Source: Salegentibacter echinorum
GTDB lineage: Bacteria; Bacteroidota; Bacteroidia; Flavobacteriales; Flavobacteriaceae
NCBI RefSeq assembly: GCF_900129445.1
Contig: NZ_FQVT01000002.1
Location: 372,001-436,000, forward strand
DNA length: 64,000 bases
Reading direction: 5' to 3'
Shown here: piece by piece, positions 41,074-50,694 of the stretch
How the letters are laid out: every line of letters starts with the position of its first letter
Numbering within the stretch: position 1 is the first letter of the stretch
Position numbers and translations under genes: made by a program
The notes under the pieces: generated by a model
What the model was told of the DNA's origin: nothing
Databases searched by the model: none
The model's input: the letters and a program-made list of their open reading frames with translations, nothing else

Positions 41074-43194
41074 ATGGCAGTATTAAATAAAATCAGACAG
41101 CGTTCTGTTTTCTTGATCATTATCATCGCTTTGGCCTTGTTTTCTTTCGTTTTGGCCGATGTGATTCGTAACGGTGGCTTCTCTTCGCAAAAAGACCAAA
41201 ACACCATAGCTACTATAAACGGTGAGGATATAGACCGTGAAGGTTTTGCCCGCCAGGTAGAAGCTTACCAACGTAATATGGGAGCTAACGCGAGCACAAC
41301 CCAGGCGGTAAGTCAGGTTTGGGAGCAAACACTTAGAGAAACAATCCTTCAGGAAGAACTGGAGAAATTGGGAATTAGAGCAGAAAAAGCTCAAATTAGA
41401 GAAGTGATGAAAACTCAAATGGCAAATAATCCAGCTTTTACGAACCAGGCGGGAATGTTTGATGAAAACCGACTTAGGGAATATGTTGCTAATTTAAAAG
41501 CCAGCTCACCACAAGCTTACCAACAATGGTTGCAAATGGAAGATAACATGGGGAACATGGCGCGCCAAAACACCTACTTTAATATGGTAACTGCCGGGGT
41601 TGGTGCTACACTTACCGAGGCCGAACAAGCTTATAAGTTAGAGAATAATAGTGTAGATTTAAAATATGTTCAAATTCCTTATTCTTCTGTTTCAGATGAT
41701 GAGGTAGATGTTTCTAAAGATGAAATAAGATCTTACATAAAAGATCACGCTTCAGAATTTGAAACTGAAGCTTCCAGAAATATTAGATATGTTTACTTTG
41801 AAGAAACGGCTTCTAAAGAAGACATTAAAGCTACCGAAGACGAGCTTAATTCCATGAAGGATAGCCGTGTAGAATTTAACGCCGTGACCAACGCAAACGA
41901 TACTTTGCCCGGCTTTAATAATACAGAGGATTATGAGGATTTTGTAGAATCTAATTCAGATTTACCTTATGAAGGTCGGTTTAAGTTCAAAAACGAACTT
42001 CCTTCAGAATTTGCCGAAGAATTATTTAGCTTAAATGAAGGAGAGACTTTTGGTCCTTATAAAGACCAGGGGTATTACAAGATTTCTAAACTGGTAGAAA
42101 CTAAAAAGATCCCAGATTCTATTAAAGCCAGTCATATTTTGGTGGCTTATAAAGGGCAGCAATTTGCTCCAGATGTTACCAGGACTAAGGAAGAAGCAAG
42201 AAATTTAGCAGATAGTCTTTTGAACGTGATTAAAGCCGATAAATCTAAATTTGATGAATTAGCTGCTGAATTTTCATCAGACCGTTCCAACAGTGAAGAA
42301 GGTGGTGATCTTGGATATTTTGGTCCTGGAATGATGGTTGCTGAAGTAGATAATTTTGTGCTAAATAATAACGAAGGAGATATAGATGTAGTTGAAACCG
42401 ATTTTGGTTACCACGTAGTAAAAATTAAAGAGCAGAGCGAAAAACAAAAAGCGGTTAAAATAGCAACTATTGCCAGGGAATTAGAAGCTTCTGAAACCTC
42501 AAGAAATAACCTGTTCAATAAAACTACTAAATTTGAAATTGCCGCTAAAGATGGGGATTTTAATGAAATTGCCAAGGAGGGGAATTATCAGGTTAGAACG
42601 GTAAAAGAAATGAAAGCGCTTGATGAGAATATTCCCGGTGTAGGTGCACAAAGAAGAATTGTGCAGTGGGCTTTTGAAGATGGTGTTAAAACGGGAGATG
42701 TAAAGCGTTTTGATATTCCGTCTGGATATGTGGTTGCGCAATTGACCGCAAAAAATAAAGCCGGACTTTCCACTGCGGAAAACGCTTCTTCTAAAGTGAT
42801 TCCAATTCTTACCAAACAGAAAAAAGCAGAAATTATTAAGAAGAAAATTAATAGTAATGATCTTCAAAAAATAGCTTCTGAAAATAATACTATGGTGCAA
42901 TCTGCCAACGCCGTAACATTGGCCAGTCCTACTTTACCGGGCGCTGGAAGAGAACCAGAGGTTGTAGGTTCTGTCTTTGCATTGGAAGCGGGAGCTGTAA
43001 GTAAGCCAATTGCTGGTGAGAAAGGAGTCTATGTGGTGGAACTGGAAAATAAAAATGAGGTTCCAGAAATGAATTCTTATAAAGGCATAGCTGAGCAGGA
43101 AACTGTTAAAAGAAGACAGAATGTATCACAACGCTTATTTTCTGCCCTGCGTGAAAAAGCAGAAATTGAAGATAATAGAGCAAGATTTTACTAA
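41074..43194 (+). CDS. PpiD-like periplasmic peptidyl-prolyl isomerase
   Basis: A 706-residue protein with one N-terminal membrane anchor (about 12-30, SVFLIIIIALALFSFVLADV), a SurA/PpiD-like chaperone domain, a parvulin domain at about 347-445 (SIKASHILVAYKGQQ; GGDLGYFGPGMMV; ETDFGYHVVKI), and further helical and parvulin-like sections. It assists folding of exported and outer-membrane proteins. It is followed by a strong terminator, so it ends the plus-strand run from coaX. Confidence 0.9.
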   Translation: MAVLNKIRQRSVFLIIIIALALFSFVLADVIRNGGFSSQKDQNTIATINGEDIDREGFARQVEAYQRNMGANASTTQAVSQVWEQTLRETILQEELEKLGIRAEKAQIREVMKTQMANNPAFTNQAGMFDENRLREYVANLKASSPQAYQQWLQMEDNMGNMARQNTYFNMVTAGVGATLTEAEQAYKLENNSVDLKYVQIPYSSVSDDEVDVSKDEIRSYIKDHASEFETEASRNIRYVYFEETASKEDIKATEDELNSMKDSRVEFNAVTNANDTLPGFNNTEDYEDFVESNSDLPYEGRFKFKNELPSEFAEELFSLNEGETFGPYKDQGYYKISKLVETKKIPDSIKASHILVAYKGQQFAPDVTRTKEEARNLADSLLNVIKADKSKFDELAAEFSSDRSNSEEGGDLGYFGPGMMVAEVDNFVLNNNEGDIDVVETDFGYHVVKIKEQSEKQKAVKIATIARELEASETSRNNLFNKTTKFEIAAKDGDFNEIAKEGNYQVRTVKEMKALDENIPGVGAQRRIVQWAFEDGVKTGDVKRFDIPSGYVVAQLTAKNKAGLSTAENASSKVIPILTKQKKAEIIKKKINSNDLQKIASENNTMVQSANAVTLASPTLPGAGREPEVVGSVFALEAGAVSKPIAGEKGVYVVELENKNEVPEMNSYKGIAEQETVKRRQNVSQRLFSALREKAEIEDNRARFY

Positions 43195-43217
43195 GCTTTA
43201 GAAAAACTATACTTACT

Positions 43218-43247
43218 AAAAAGCCCGGATATTTTCCGGGCTTTTTT
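43218..43247 (+). terminator. Intrinsic terminator after the PpiD-like gene
   Basis: AGCCCGGA/TCCGGGCT stem with a short loop, preceded by A and followed by six T. Its symmetry allows use by the convergent GHMP kinase gene as well. Confidence 0.88.
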
Positions 43248-43270
43248 GTGTTTTAACTCAGTAATTTCAG

Positions 43271-44182
43271 TTAAAAAATAAGTTTATTATACTCAAAAAT
43301 AGTATGGAAGCCTTTTTGGTTGAAATATTGAAAAACTTCCTCTTTATTTCCGGTAACAAGAATAAAATCTCCACCCCAGGCCCCCAGGCTTTTAATTGCT
43401 CCCGGGAAATCTGAAAAGCGCACTTGTTTTATCTTTGGTAACTGTAAGGTTTTGGCAATAAGGGTCTCGTGAACATTTATTAACAGCTCAAATTCGGTTA
43501 GGGTCTCGCAGGCAATAAATTGTTGGGTTAATGCCGAAGTTTTATCGATTAGCCCATTTTTATTGGATTGGGGTAATTCCCGATAGTGTTTTATGGCATT
43601 GCGACTATTCTTTTTTTCATTAAGATATACAAAGAAGATTTCATTAGAAAACCCCGGATTAAAATCGGTTTTTAGTATCGAAGGGCCAGATGAGGTGATT
43701 TGGTAAGTTATAGGTTGTTTATGCTGCGCTGCGGCGATATCATAACCACTACCTCCAAAAGTCTTTTTAAGTAATCGATAGGCGTCTATTTTAAACCAGT
43801 TTGCAAGATTATTTACCAGGGTAGAAGAAGTGCCCAGTCCCCAATCGCGGTTAAAATCCAGGCGGGTAACAACATCAAAACCTTGCTGCTCATTGAAAAT
43901 TTCAGGATTTAGTTGGTGGGCTTCCTGTAATAGTTTTTCCAACCGTTTTCCAACCTCATTTCCTTCATTTAAAAGCTTAAAATTTCCCGCTGCAAACTCA
44001 AAATTTCCTTCAAACCATAATTCCCCAGCTTCGTCTAAACTTTTCCAATTTAACTTGTTAGAATTATTGTTTTTCACTTCCAGGGACTGGCCTTGTTTTG
44101 TGGGTAGAGCCAAGCCTTTTGCACCATCTAAAACTGCATATTCACCCGTGATTAATAGTTTTCCGTTGCTGTGAAATTTCAT
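43271..44182 (-). CDS. GYDIA-family GHMP kinase
   Basis: A 303-residue kinase with the GHMP fold: the N-terminal GKLLITGEYAVLDGAKGLAL, an ATP-binding loop (WGLGTSSTLVNNL), the diagnostic GSGYDIAAA and a late GAWGGDFILV. The family is the Bacteroidota replacement for mevalonate or phosphomevalonate kinase. The gene starts within the last codons of HMG-CoA reductase, so both serve the mevalonate route to isoprenoids. Confidence 0.9.
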   Translation of the reverse strand: MKFHSNGKLLITGEYAVLDGAKGLALPTKQGQSLEVKNNNSNKLNWKSLDEAGELWFEGNFEFAAGNFKLLNEGNEVGKRLEKLLQEAHQLNPEIFNEQQGFDVVTRLDFNRDWGLGTSSTLVNNLANWFKIDAYRLLKKTFGGSGYDIAAAQHKQPITYQITSSGPSILKTDFNPGFSNEIFFVYLNEKKNSRNAIKHYRELPQSNKNGLIDKTSALTQQFIACETLTEFELLINVHETLIAKTLQLPKIKQVRFSDFPGAIKSLGAWGGDFILVTGNKEEVFQYFNQKGFHTIFEYNKLIF

Positions 44183-45498
44183 AGCGACCTAATTTTTTTA
44201 AGTTGTGCAACGGCGCTGCTATGAGTGACCGTATTTTTAGTAAAATATTCTATTAAAACTTTCTTTTCCTCTTCTGTGGCCTGGTGTTGATTTAAGATAT
44301 TCATAAGGTGCATTTTCATGTGTCCTTGCTGAATTCCGGTTGTGGTTAAGGAATTTAGTGCGGCAAAATTTTGTGCAAGCCCAGCGACGGCGACAATTTT
44401 CATTAACTCCTGTGCGTTGGGTTTTTGTAGAATATCCATCGCTAATTTCACCAAAGGATGTAAGCTGGTTAATCCGCCAACGGTGCCCAGTGCCAGGGGT
44501 ATTTCTATCCAAAATTTAAAGATCCCATCTTCCAGGCCGGCATGAGTTAAGCTGGAATATTGACCATTTCTTGCGGCATAAGCATGCACCCCGGCTTCTA
44601 CGGCCCTAAAATCGTTCCCCGTAGCCAGTACTACGGCATCTATACCGTTCATAATCCCTTTGTTATGTGTGACTGCACGATAAGGCTCCACTTCGGCAAT
44701 TTTTACAGCTTCTATAAATTTTTTGGCAAACTCTTTACCTTCAATGTCTTTATTTTCGTTTAATTCTTCTACCGGGCATGAAACTTCGGCCCGCACTAAA
44801 CATTCTGGTACATAGTTGGAAAGAATACTCATAATGATATCCAGTGTTTTTCCTTCCGAAGTAATATGAGGATCTTTATTGGCTTCATTTTCAAAAACTT
44901 CTGCGAACTTCTCGAGACAGGAGTTTATAAAATTAGCACCCATGGAATCCCGGGTTTCAAACTCGCAATGCAATTGGTAGTATGCTTCGATTGCTGCGGT
45001 TTTATCCTTTAATTGAATATCCAACACCCCGCCACCTCGTTTTTCCATATTTGAGGTGATGGGTTTTACCGCTTGAAGAAGCTTTGGTTTAACGCTGGTA
45101 AAAAATCTATTTAATAGTTCTTTGTTGCCATTGTATTTAAAATGGACCTGCCCTATTTTTTTGGTATCAATTACCCGGGCTTTAAATCCGCCTCGTGTAC
45201 CCCAAAACTTTGCAGCTTTACTGGCTGCCGCGATGACCGAGCTTTCTTCAATAGCCATAGGAATGGCCATAAGATCGCCGTTAATTAAAAAATTTGGTGC
45301 CAATCCAAAAGGCAGGTAGAAATTGGAAAGGGTATTTTCTGTAAATTCGTCGTGTAGTCGTTGTAAGTGGGAATCTTCGTTCCAGTATTGCCTTAACACC
45401 GCCACGTCTTCCGGCTGATTTTTTAAATATGTTTTAGCCAGCCAATCTATTTTTTCTTTTTTGCTTAGCCGGGAGAAGCCGCTAATGGGTTTTATCAT
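44179..45498 (-). CDS. Class II hydroxymethylglutaryl-CoA reductase
   Basis: A 439-residue enzyme with class II HMGR blocks: an early LPFGLAPNFLINGD, EESSVIAAASKAAKFW with a catalytic Glu, the VTHNKGIMNGIDAVVLATGN nucleotide-site segment, the DFRAVEAG motif, and a C-terminal catalytic His (TVTHSS). It reduces HMG-CoA to mevalonate. It overlaps the GHMP kinase gene by 4 bp, forming a two-gene mevalonate operon. Coenzyme preference (NADH or NADPH) cannot be judged. Confidence 0.93.
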   Translation of the reverse strand: MIKPISGFSRLSKKEKIDWLAKTYLKNQPEDVAVLRQYWNEDSHLQRLHDEFTENTLSNFYLPFGLAPNFLINGDLMAIPMAIEESSVIAAASKAAKFWGTRGGFKARVIDTKKIGQVHFKYNGNKELLNRFFTSVKPKLLQAVKPITSNMEKRGGGVLDIQLKDKTAAIEAYYQLHCEFETRDSMGANFINSCLEKFAEVFENEANKDPHITSEGKTLDIIMSILSNYVPECLVRAEVSCPVEELNENKDIEGKEFAKKFIEAVKIAEVEPYRAVTHNKGIMNGIDAVVLATGNDFRAVEAGVHAYAARNGQYSSLTHAGLEDGIFKFWIEIPLALGTVGGLTSLHPLVKLAMDILQKPNAQELMKIVAVAGLAQNFAALNSLTTTGIQQGHMKMHLMNILNQHQATEEEKKVLIEYFTKNTVTHSSAVAQLKKIRSL

Positions 45499-45906
45499 TT
45501 TTTATCCTGGTTTTAACCTGTAAAGATACAATTGTTATCGCAAGCAGCCTTAATCGTTAAATAAGATATTCGGCTGTTAGTTCTCGTTAGCGGATTATCG
45601 GTTGTCAGTTTTATACTTGACCTTGCCTCCGAAGTTTGAAGTTCCAGGTTCGAGGGTTATCAAGTGTCATCGCGAGGACGCAGGACGTGGCGATCTCTTG
45701 TTTGTTTTGGAAACTGTTTGGTGTTTATGGTTTATTGTTAAGACTATGAATAACGCGACTGCCCACTGCCACTGCCACTGATTTACCGCTACTGCCAACT
45801 GAACAAAATTATCCTTTAACAAATCCTTAGTTTTTAACACTCAAAACCGGCATTTTTTGCTGAAAATTTAGTAAACTTGGCAATCAAAATTCATGCTATA
45901 AATTTT
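45499..45906. repeat. Intergenic region with flavobacterial dispersed-repeat-like sequence
   Basis: About 408 bp with no gene. It contains TGTCATCGCGAGG and a following ACGTGGCGATCTC (45665-45696), which resembles a dispersed repeat common in Bacteroidota genomes and can pair ATCGC with GCGAT. A short ACTGCC tandem run lies at about 45758-45780. The promoter of the downstream peptidase gene should lie near its 3' end; no clear box was found. Confidence 0.5.
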
Positions 45907-48078
45907 ATGAAGTTCTCTAAAATATTTGTTGGCTTGCTAATTACAGCAAGCTCAGTAATTTATGCTCAAGACAAGGAAATAAGCCTGGAAGAAATTTATG
46001 ATGGCACTTTTAGGCAGGAGCGTTTACAATCGCTTCAGTCTTTAAATAACGGGGAGGAATATGTTGTTCTAAACCGTAATCAGGACACCAACACCAGCAG
46101 TATAGATGTATATTCCTACGAAACCGGTAAAAAGTTAAGAAGTCTTCTGGATAGTGAAAATTTAGCAGAAATTTCGGGCTTTCAGGGCTTTCAGTTGAGT
46201 GATGATGAAAGTAAGATCCTACTTTCTACCAAAGTAGAGCAAATTTATAGACGCTCTTCCCGGGCGGTTTATTACATCTATAATGTAAAGGATCGAAATC
46301 TTACCAAATTGAGCGATAAAAAAGTACAGGAGCCTACCTTTTCTCCCGATGCTTCTAAAATCGCCTATGTGTTTGAAAATAATATTTATACCTACAATCT
46401 GACTTCAGGAGAAGAAACCCAAATCACTACAGATGGTGAGAAAAATAAAATTATAAACGGGGTTACCGATTGGGTTTATGAAGAAGAGTTTGCGTTTGTA
46501 AGGGCTTTTGCCTGGAATAAAACCGGAACTCACATTGCTTACCTTAAGTTTGATGAATCTGAAGTGCCAGAATTTTCCATGGATATTTTTGGAAAAGACC
46601 TGTACCCAACTCAACAGGTTTTTAAATACCCAAAAGCCGGAGAGAAAAACTCTGAAGTAGCTTTGTATATGTATGAACTATCTTCAGAAAAAAATGAGAA
46701 AGTTAAACTGGGAGATTACCAGGATTTCTATATTCCGCGAATAAAATGGACCCAGGATCCCGAAATATTAAGTGTACAGGTGCTTAACAGACACCAAAAT
46801 AATTTAGATCTTATTTTTGTAGATGCCACTAATAACGAAGCTAATGTGGTAATGAACGAAACCGACGATGCCTATATAGATATTACCGACAATCTTACTT
46901 TTCTGGAAGATAATAGCTTTATTTGGACCAGTGAAAAAGATGGCTGGAACCATATTTATCTGTACAACAAAAAAGGTAAACTGAAGAATCAGGTGACAAA
47001 AGGAAATTGGGAAGTAACCAATTATTATGGTTATGATAAAAATGCCAATCGCATTTTTTATCAAAGTACCGAAAACGGAAGCGTTAACCGCGATGTTTAT
47101 TCCATTAAACCCAATGGGAAACGCAAAACCAGACTTACCCAAAAAGAAGGGATGAATAGCGCCGATTTTAGTGCAGACTTCACCTACTTTATCAATTCTT
47201 ACACCAGTACAGAAACACCTTATGAGTTTACATTGCACAATGCTAAAAACGGCAAATTAGTTAGGAAAATTAAGGATAATTCGGCCTTATTAGAAAAGGA
47301 AGCTGCCTATAATTTTTCTGCGAAGGTGTTGAGCACAATAGAAGTAAATGGCAATGAATTAAACATGTGGATGATCAAACCAAAAGATTTTGATCCGAAG
47401 AAAAAATATCCATTACTTATGTTCCAATATTCAGGACCCGGTTCCCAATCGGTTTCTAATTCATATTTTGGAACAAATGATTACTGGTACCAGCTACTTG
47501 CTAACGAAGGTTATATAATCGCGACAGTAGATGGACGTGGCACCGGATTTAAAGGCGCAGCTTTCAAAAAAGTAACTCAAAAAGAATTGGGTAAATATGA
47601 AGTTGAAGATCAAATTGATGCTGCGAAAAAATTAGGGGCAAGAGATTATATAGACGAAGATCGCATTGGTATTTGGGGTTGGAGCTACGGTGGTTTTATG
47701 TCTTCTAACGCTATTCTTAAAGGAAACGATACCTTTTCTATGGCAATTGCTGTGGCCCCGGTAATTAGCTGGAGGTTTTACGACTCTATTTATACTGAAA
47801 GATATATGACTACCCCACAGGAAAACCCTTCCGGTTATGATGAGAATTCACCAATTAATCACGTGGAGAAATTAAAAGGCGATTACCTGTTAATTCACGG
47901 GGGTGGAGACGATAATGTGCATCTGCAAAATACGATGCGAATGGTAGAGGCGCTGGTGCAGGCCAATAAACAATTTGATTGGGCCATTTATCCCGATAGA
48001 AATCACGGTATTTACGGTGGCAATACAAGATTGCACTTATACACGCTAATGACGAATTTTATTAAAGAAAAATTATAA
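45907..48078 (+). CDS. Dipeptidyl-peptidase IV (S9 family), exported
   Basis: A 723-residue protein from the ATG at 45907, which starts a clean signal peptide (MKFSKIFVGLLITAS). An N-terminal DPP-IV beta-propeller is followed by an alpha/beta-hydrolase domain with Ser593 in GWSYGGFMS, an Asp in HGGGDDNVH and a His in DRNHGIYGG. The enzyme removes X-Pro dipeptides. The POT peptide transporter gene lies 8 bp downstream, so the pair degrades and imports small peptides. Confidence 0.93.
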   Translation: MKFSKIFVGLLITASSVIYAQDKEISLEEIYDGTFRQERLQSLQSLNNGEEYVVLNRNQDTNTSSIDVYSYETGKKLRSLLDSENLAEISGFQGFQLSDDESKILLSTKVEQIYRRSSRAVYYIYNVKDRNLTKLSDKKVQEPTFSPDASKIAYVFENNIYTYNLTSGEETQITTDGEKNKIINGVTDWVYEEEFAFVRAFAWNKTGTHIAYLKFDESEVPEFSMDIFGKDLYPTQQVFKYPKAGEKNSEVALYMYELSSEKNEKVKLGDYQDFYIPRIKWTQDPEILSVQVLNRHQNNLDLIFVDATNNEANVVMNETDDAYIDITDNLTFLEDNSFIWTSEKDGWNHIYLYNKKGKLKNQVTKGNWEVTNYYGYDKNANRIFYQSTENGSVNRDVYSIKPNGKRKTRLTQKEGMNSADFSADFTYFINSYTSTETPYEFTLHNAKNGKLVRKIKDNSALLEKEAAYNFSAKVLSTIEVNGNELNMWMIKPKDFDPKKKYPLLMFQYSGPGSQSVSNSYFGTNDYWYQLLANEGYIIATVDGRGTGFKGAAFKKVTQKELGKYEVEDQIDAAKKLGARDYIDEDRIGIWGWSYGGFMSSNAILKGNDTFSMAIAVAPVISWRFYDSIYTERYMTTPQENPSGYDENSPINHVEKLKGDYLLIHGGGDDNVHLQNTMRMVEALVQANKQFDWAIYPDRNHGIYGGNTRLHLYTLMTNFIKEKL

Positions 48079-48085
48079 ATAGGAA

Positions 48086-49996
48086 ATGGCAACAGCAAAA
48101 AACAGAGTTCCACAAAAAGAACTATTTGGACATCCAATAGGATTATACATTTTATTTATGACCGAAATGTGGGAACGCTTTTCCTATTATGGAATGCGTG
48201 CCATTTTGGTGCTATACCTGGTAAGTGCCACTACCGGTGGAAATGCAGGTTTGGGCTGGACAAGAGCTGAAGCTCTTGCACTCTATGGATGGTATACAAT
48301 GTTGGTGTATGTAGCTTCTATTCCCGGCGGAATGATTGCAGATAAACTCCTGGGGCAGAAAAAAACCGTGTTATGGGGTGGAGTTGTCCTGGTAGCCGGC
48401 CACGGAATCCTGGCCGTAGAACAGATGTGGGCTTTTTACTCTGGGCTTGTGTTAATAATTATTGGTGTGGGAATGTTGAAAGCAAATATTTCTACCATGG
48501 TTGGCGGACTTTACAAACCGGGTGACATAAGAAGGGACAAAGGTTTTACCATTTTTTATATTGGGATTAACCTGGGGGCGCTATTATCCAGTTTAATTGT
48601 TGGTTATGTTGGGGAAAATATTGGTTGGCACTATGGCTTTGGAATTGCCGGAATTGCCATGGCACTTGGTCTTATTATCTATTGGTGGGGGCAAAAATAC
48701 CTAACAAATGTTGGGAACCTCCTTTCTAAAGCCGAAAGGGACGAAGGTGCTTCGCTTGGAAATATGTTTAGCGATTTGTTAAAATCACCACTGCAGTTAA
48801 TAATTACTTCTGTTTTAATGCTTGGTTCTATATATTATCTAATATTCGAATCGATCCCTTACGGGCTATTGTTTATTTTCCTAACCCTTGTGACCGCCCT
48901 TATGCTTATGGTATATAAAGAAATCACCACCCAGGTGATGAAAGACCGGTATGTGGTTATGGTGCTTTCATTCTTGCTGGTAGTTGTTTTCTGGGGTGCA
49001 TTCGAGCAGGCGGGAGGATTAATGAATATCTATGCCGCAGATAAAACAGACCGAACCTTATCGTTTAGTCTTCCATTAATAGGCAATGAAGTTCCTGCCA
49101 CCTGGTTTCAATCGCTAAATGCCCTGTTTATTATCATCTTTGGGGTTATAATAGCCAATTTCTGGGCTCGCCGAAAGTTAAAAAATAAAGAGGCTTCTTC
49201 CATCTTTAAAATGGCAACCGGGGTAATTATAATGGGACTTGGTTTTATCTTTATGGCTTTCGCGGCAAGCGAATATGTGCCGTTTGATAGTAAAGGAGCT
49301 ATGTACTGGTTGTTATTGGCTTATTTACTGCATACCATTGGGGAATTGTGTTCTTCGCCGGTAGCGCTTTCTTTTATTACTAAACTGGCTCCTGTGAAAT
49401 ATGCTTCATTAATGATGGGGGTTTATTTTGCAGCCACGGGTCTTGGAAATAAGATGGCAGGTGTGATTGGTGAGTTTTCACAGGGTGATCCTATTACCGT
49501 AGAATTGGCAACTTCAGAAACTCAAATTTCCAATCATTTTTTAATTGACAATAGCATCTTTGAGAATAAAGAAAATTTTTCTATAAACGCTCAAATATAT
49601 ACTGAAAATGGAGATTTAAAAGTGGTAGATATGGAAACAGGGGAGCCTGTTCTAGACTATTTGAATTTTACTAATAAGAAGGGAATCAATGATATGAAAG
49701 AAACCCTGGCTGAAGAAGGAGCAACCGCCCAGGATCCTTATCACGTGATGGTGAAATTTAGACAGAATGATGAAAACACCGGTTATGTGGGTGATTTTAT
49801 TGTAGATGAAGTGCAAACCGATAGGGAGTTTAGTACGTTTATTGGCATTACAATTTTTACAACTGCGTTTGGTCTTATTGTAATATTTATGCTGAAACCT
49901 TTAAAACGTCTTACCCACGGTGTAGAAGACGAGGAAGTTGAAATGCGGGAACAAGAGCAATATGAAATTTCCGATACAGAATCTGATAAAATGTAA
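48086..49996 (+). CDS. POT-family proton-coupled peptide transporter
   Basis: A 636-residue MFS transporter with the POT signature (FLTEMWERFSYYGMRAIL near the N terminus, starting FMTEMWERFSYYG here, and GINLGALLSS). Twelve to fourteen helices are present. A hydrophilic insertion of about 90 residues near position 475-575 precedes the last helix, as in many Bacteroidota members. It imports di- and tripeptides, matching the upstream DPP-IV. The C-terminal tail is acidic. Confidence 0.93.
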   Translation: MATAKNRVPQKELFGHPIGLYILFMTEMWERFSYYGMRAILVLYLVSATTGGNAGLGWTRAEALALYGWYTMLVYVASIPGGMIADKLLGQKKTVLWGGVVLVAGHGILAVEQMWAFYSGLVLIIIGVGMLKANISTMVGGLYKPGDIRRDKGFTIFYIGINLGALLSSLIVGYVGENIGWHYGFGIAGIAMALGLIIYWWGQKYLTNVGNLLSKAERDEGASLGNMFSDLLKSPLQLIITSVLMLGSIYYLIFESIPYGLLFIFLTLVTALMLMVYKEITTQVMKDRYVVMVLSFLLVVVFWGAFEQAGGLMNIYAADKTDRTLSFSLPLIGNEVPATWFQSLNALFIIIFGVIIANFWARRKLKNKEASSIFKMATGVIIMGLGFIFMAFAASEYVPFDSKGAMYWLLLAYLLHTIGELCSSPVALSFITKLAPVKYASLMMGVYFAATGLGNKMAGVIGEFSQGDPITVELATSETQISNHFLIDNSIFENKENFSINAQIYTENGDLKVVDMETGEPVLDYLNFTNKKGINDMKETLAEEGATAQDPYHVMVKFRQNDENTGYVGDFIVDEVQTDREFSTFIGITIFTTAFGLIVIFMLKPLKRLTHGVEDEEVEMREQEQYEISDTESDKM

Positions 49997-50014
49997 CCAC
50001 AATATATATAACTC

Positions 50015-50046
50015 AAAAAACGTTCTTAATTTAGGAACGTTTTTTG
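50015..50046 (+). terminator. Intrinsic terminator after the POT gene
   Basis: AAAAAACGTTC and GAACGTTTTTT pair around an AT-rich loop. It closes the DPP-IV/POT operon. Confidence 0.88.
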
Positions 50047-50074
50047 TTTATTAGAGTTCCAAAGAAAAAACACA

Positions 50075-50614
50075 ATGATTAGAATAATTACGATTGCATT
50101 TTTGTTTATTGGAATAGGTAACCTACAAGCTCAGGAAATAGAGTGGATGACGATGAATGAGGCGCTGGAAGCCCAGGAAAAAGAACCTAAAAAGATTTTT
50201 ATGGACGCCTACACACATTGGTGCGGCCCCTGCAAGATGTTAGATAAGAATACCTTTAGCCATAAAGATGTGATTGCTTATATCAATAAGCATTATTACC
50301 CGGTTAAATTTAATGCAGAGGGTAATGAAAAGATCGACTTTAAAGGACAGGTTTTTGAAAATCCGCAGTATGATTCCAATCGCAAGGGACGTAATTCACC
50401 ACACCAATTAACCAGGGCGCTAAAGATTAAAGGCTATCCCAGTTTGGTGTTTTTTGATGAAGAAGCGAATTTGCTGGCGCCGGTTTCTGGGTATAGAACC
50501 CCCAAGCAATTGGAACTTTATTTAAAATTGTTTGCCAAAGAAGAATATAAAAAAATGACTTCTCAGGAAGCTTTTGCAAATTATGAGAAGAATTTTGAAG
50601 GTACATTTGAATAA
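50075..50614 (+). CDS. Exported thioredoxin-fold protein
   Basis: A 179-residue protein with a signal peptide (about 1-20, ending LQAQ) and a thioredoxin-like domain with the redox motif W-C50-G-P-C53. The cis-proline segment is KGYPSLVFFD. It probably acts as a thiol-disulfide reductase in the periplasm. It stands alone between the POT operon and comEC. Confidence 0.9.
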   Translation: MIRIITIAFLFIGIGNLQAQEIEWMTMNEALEAQEKEPKKIFMDAYTHWCGPCKMLDKNTFSHKDVIAYINKHYYPVKFNAEGNEKIDFKGQVFENPQYDSNRKGRNSPHQLTRALKIKGYPSLVFFDEEANLLAPVSGYRTPKQLELYLKLFAKEEYKKMTSQEAFANYEKNFEGTFE

Positions 50615-50694
50615 ATTCCTTTTTAAATTGTAAGAATTGAAAATATTAGAACCTCGTTTAATGAGTAAGATTTAAGTGTTAGTTGATCTTGAGC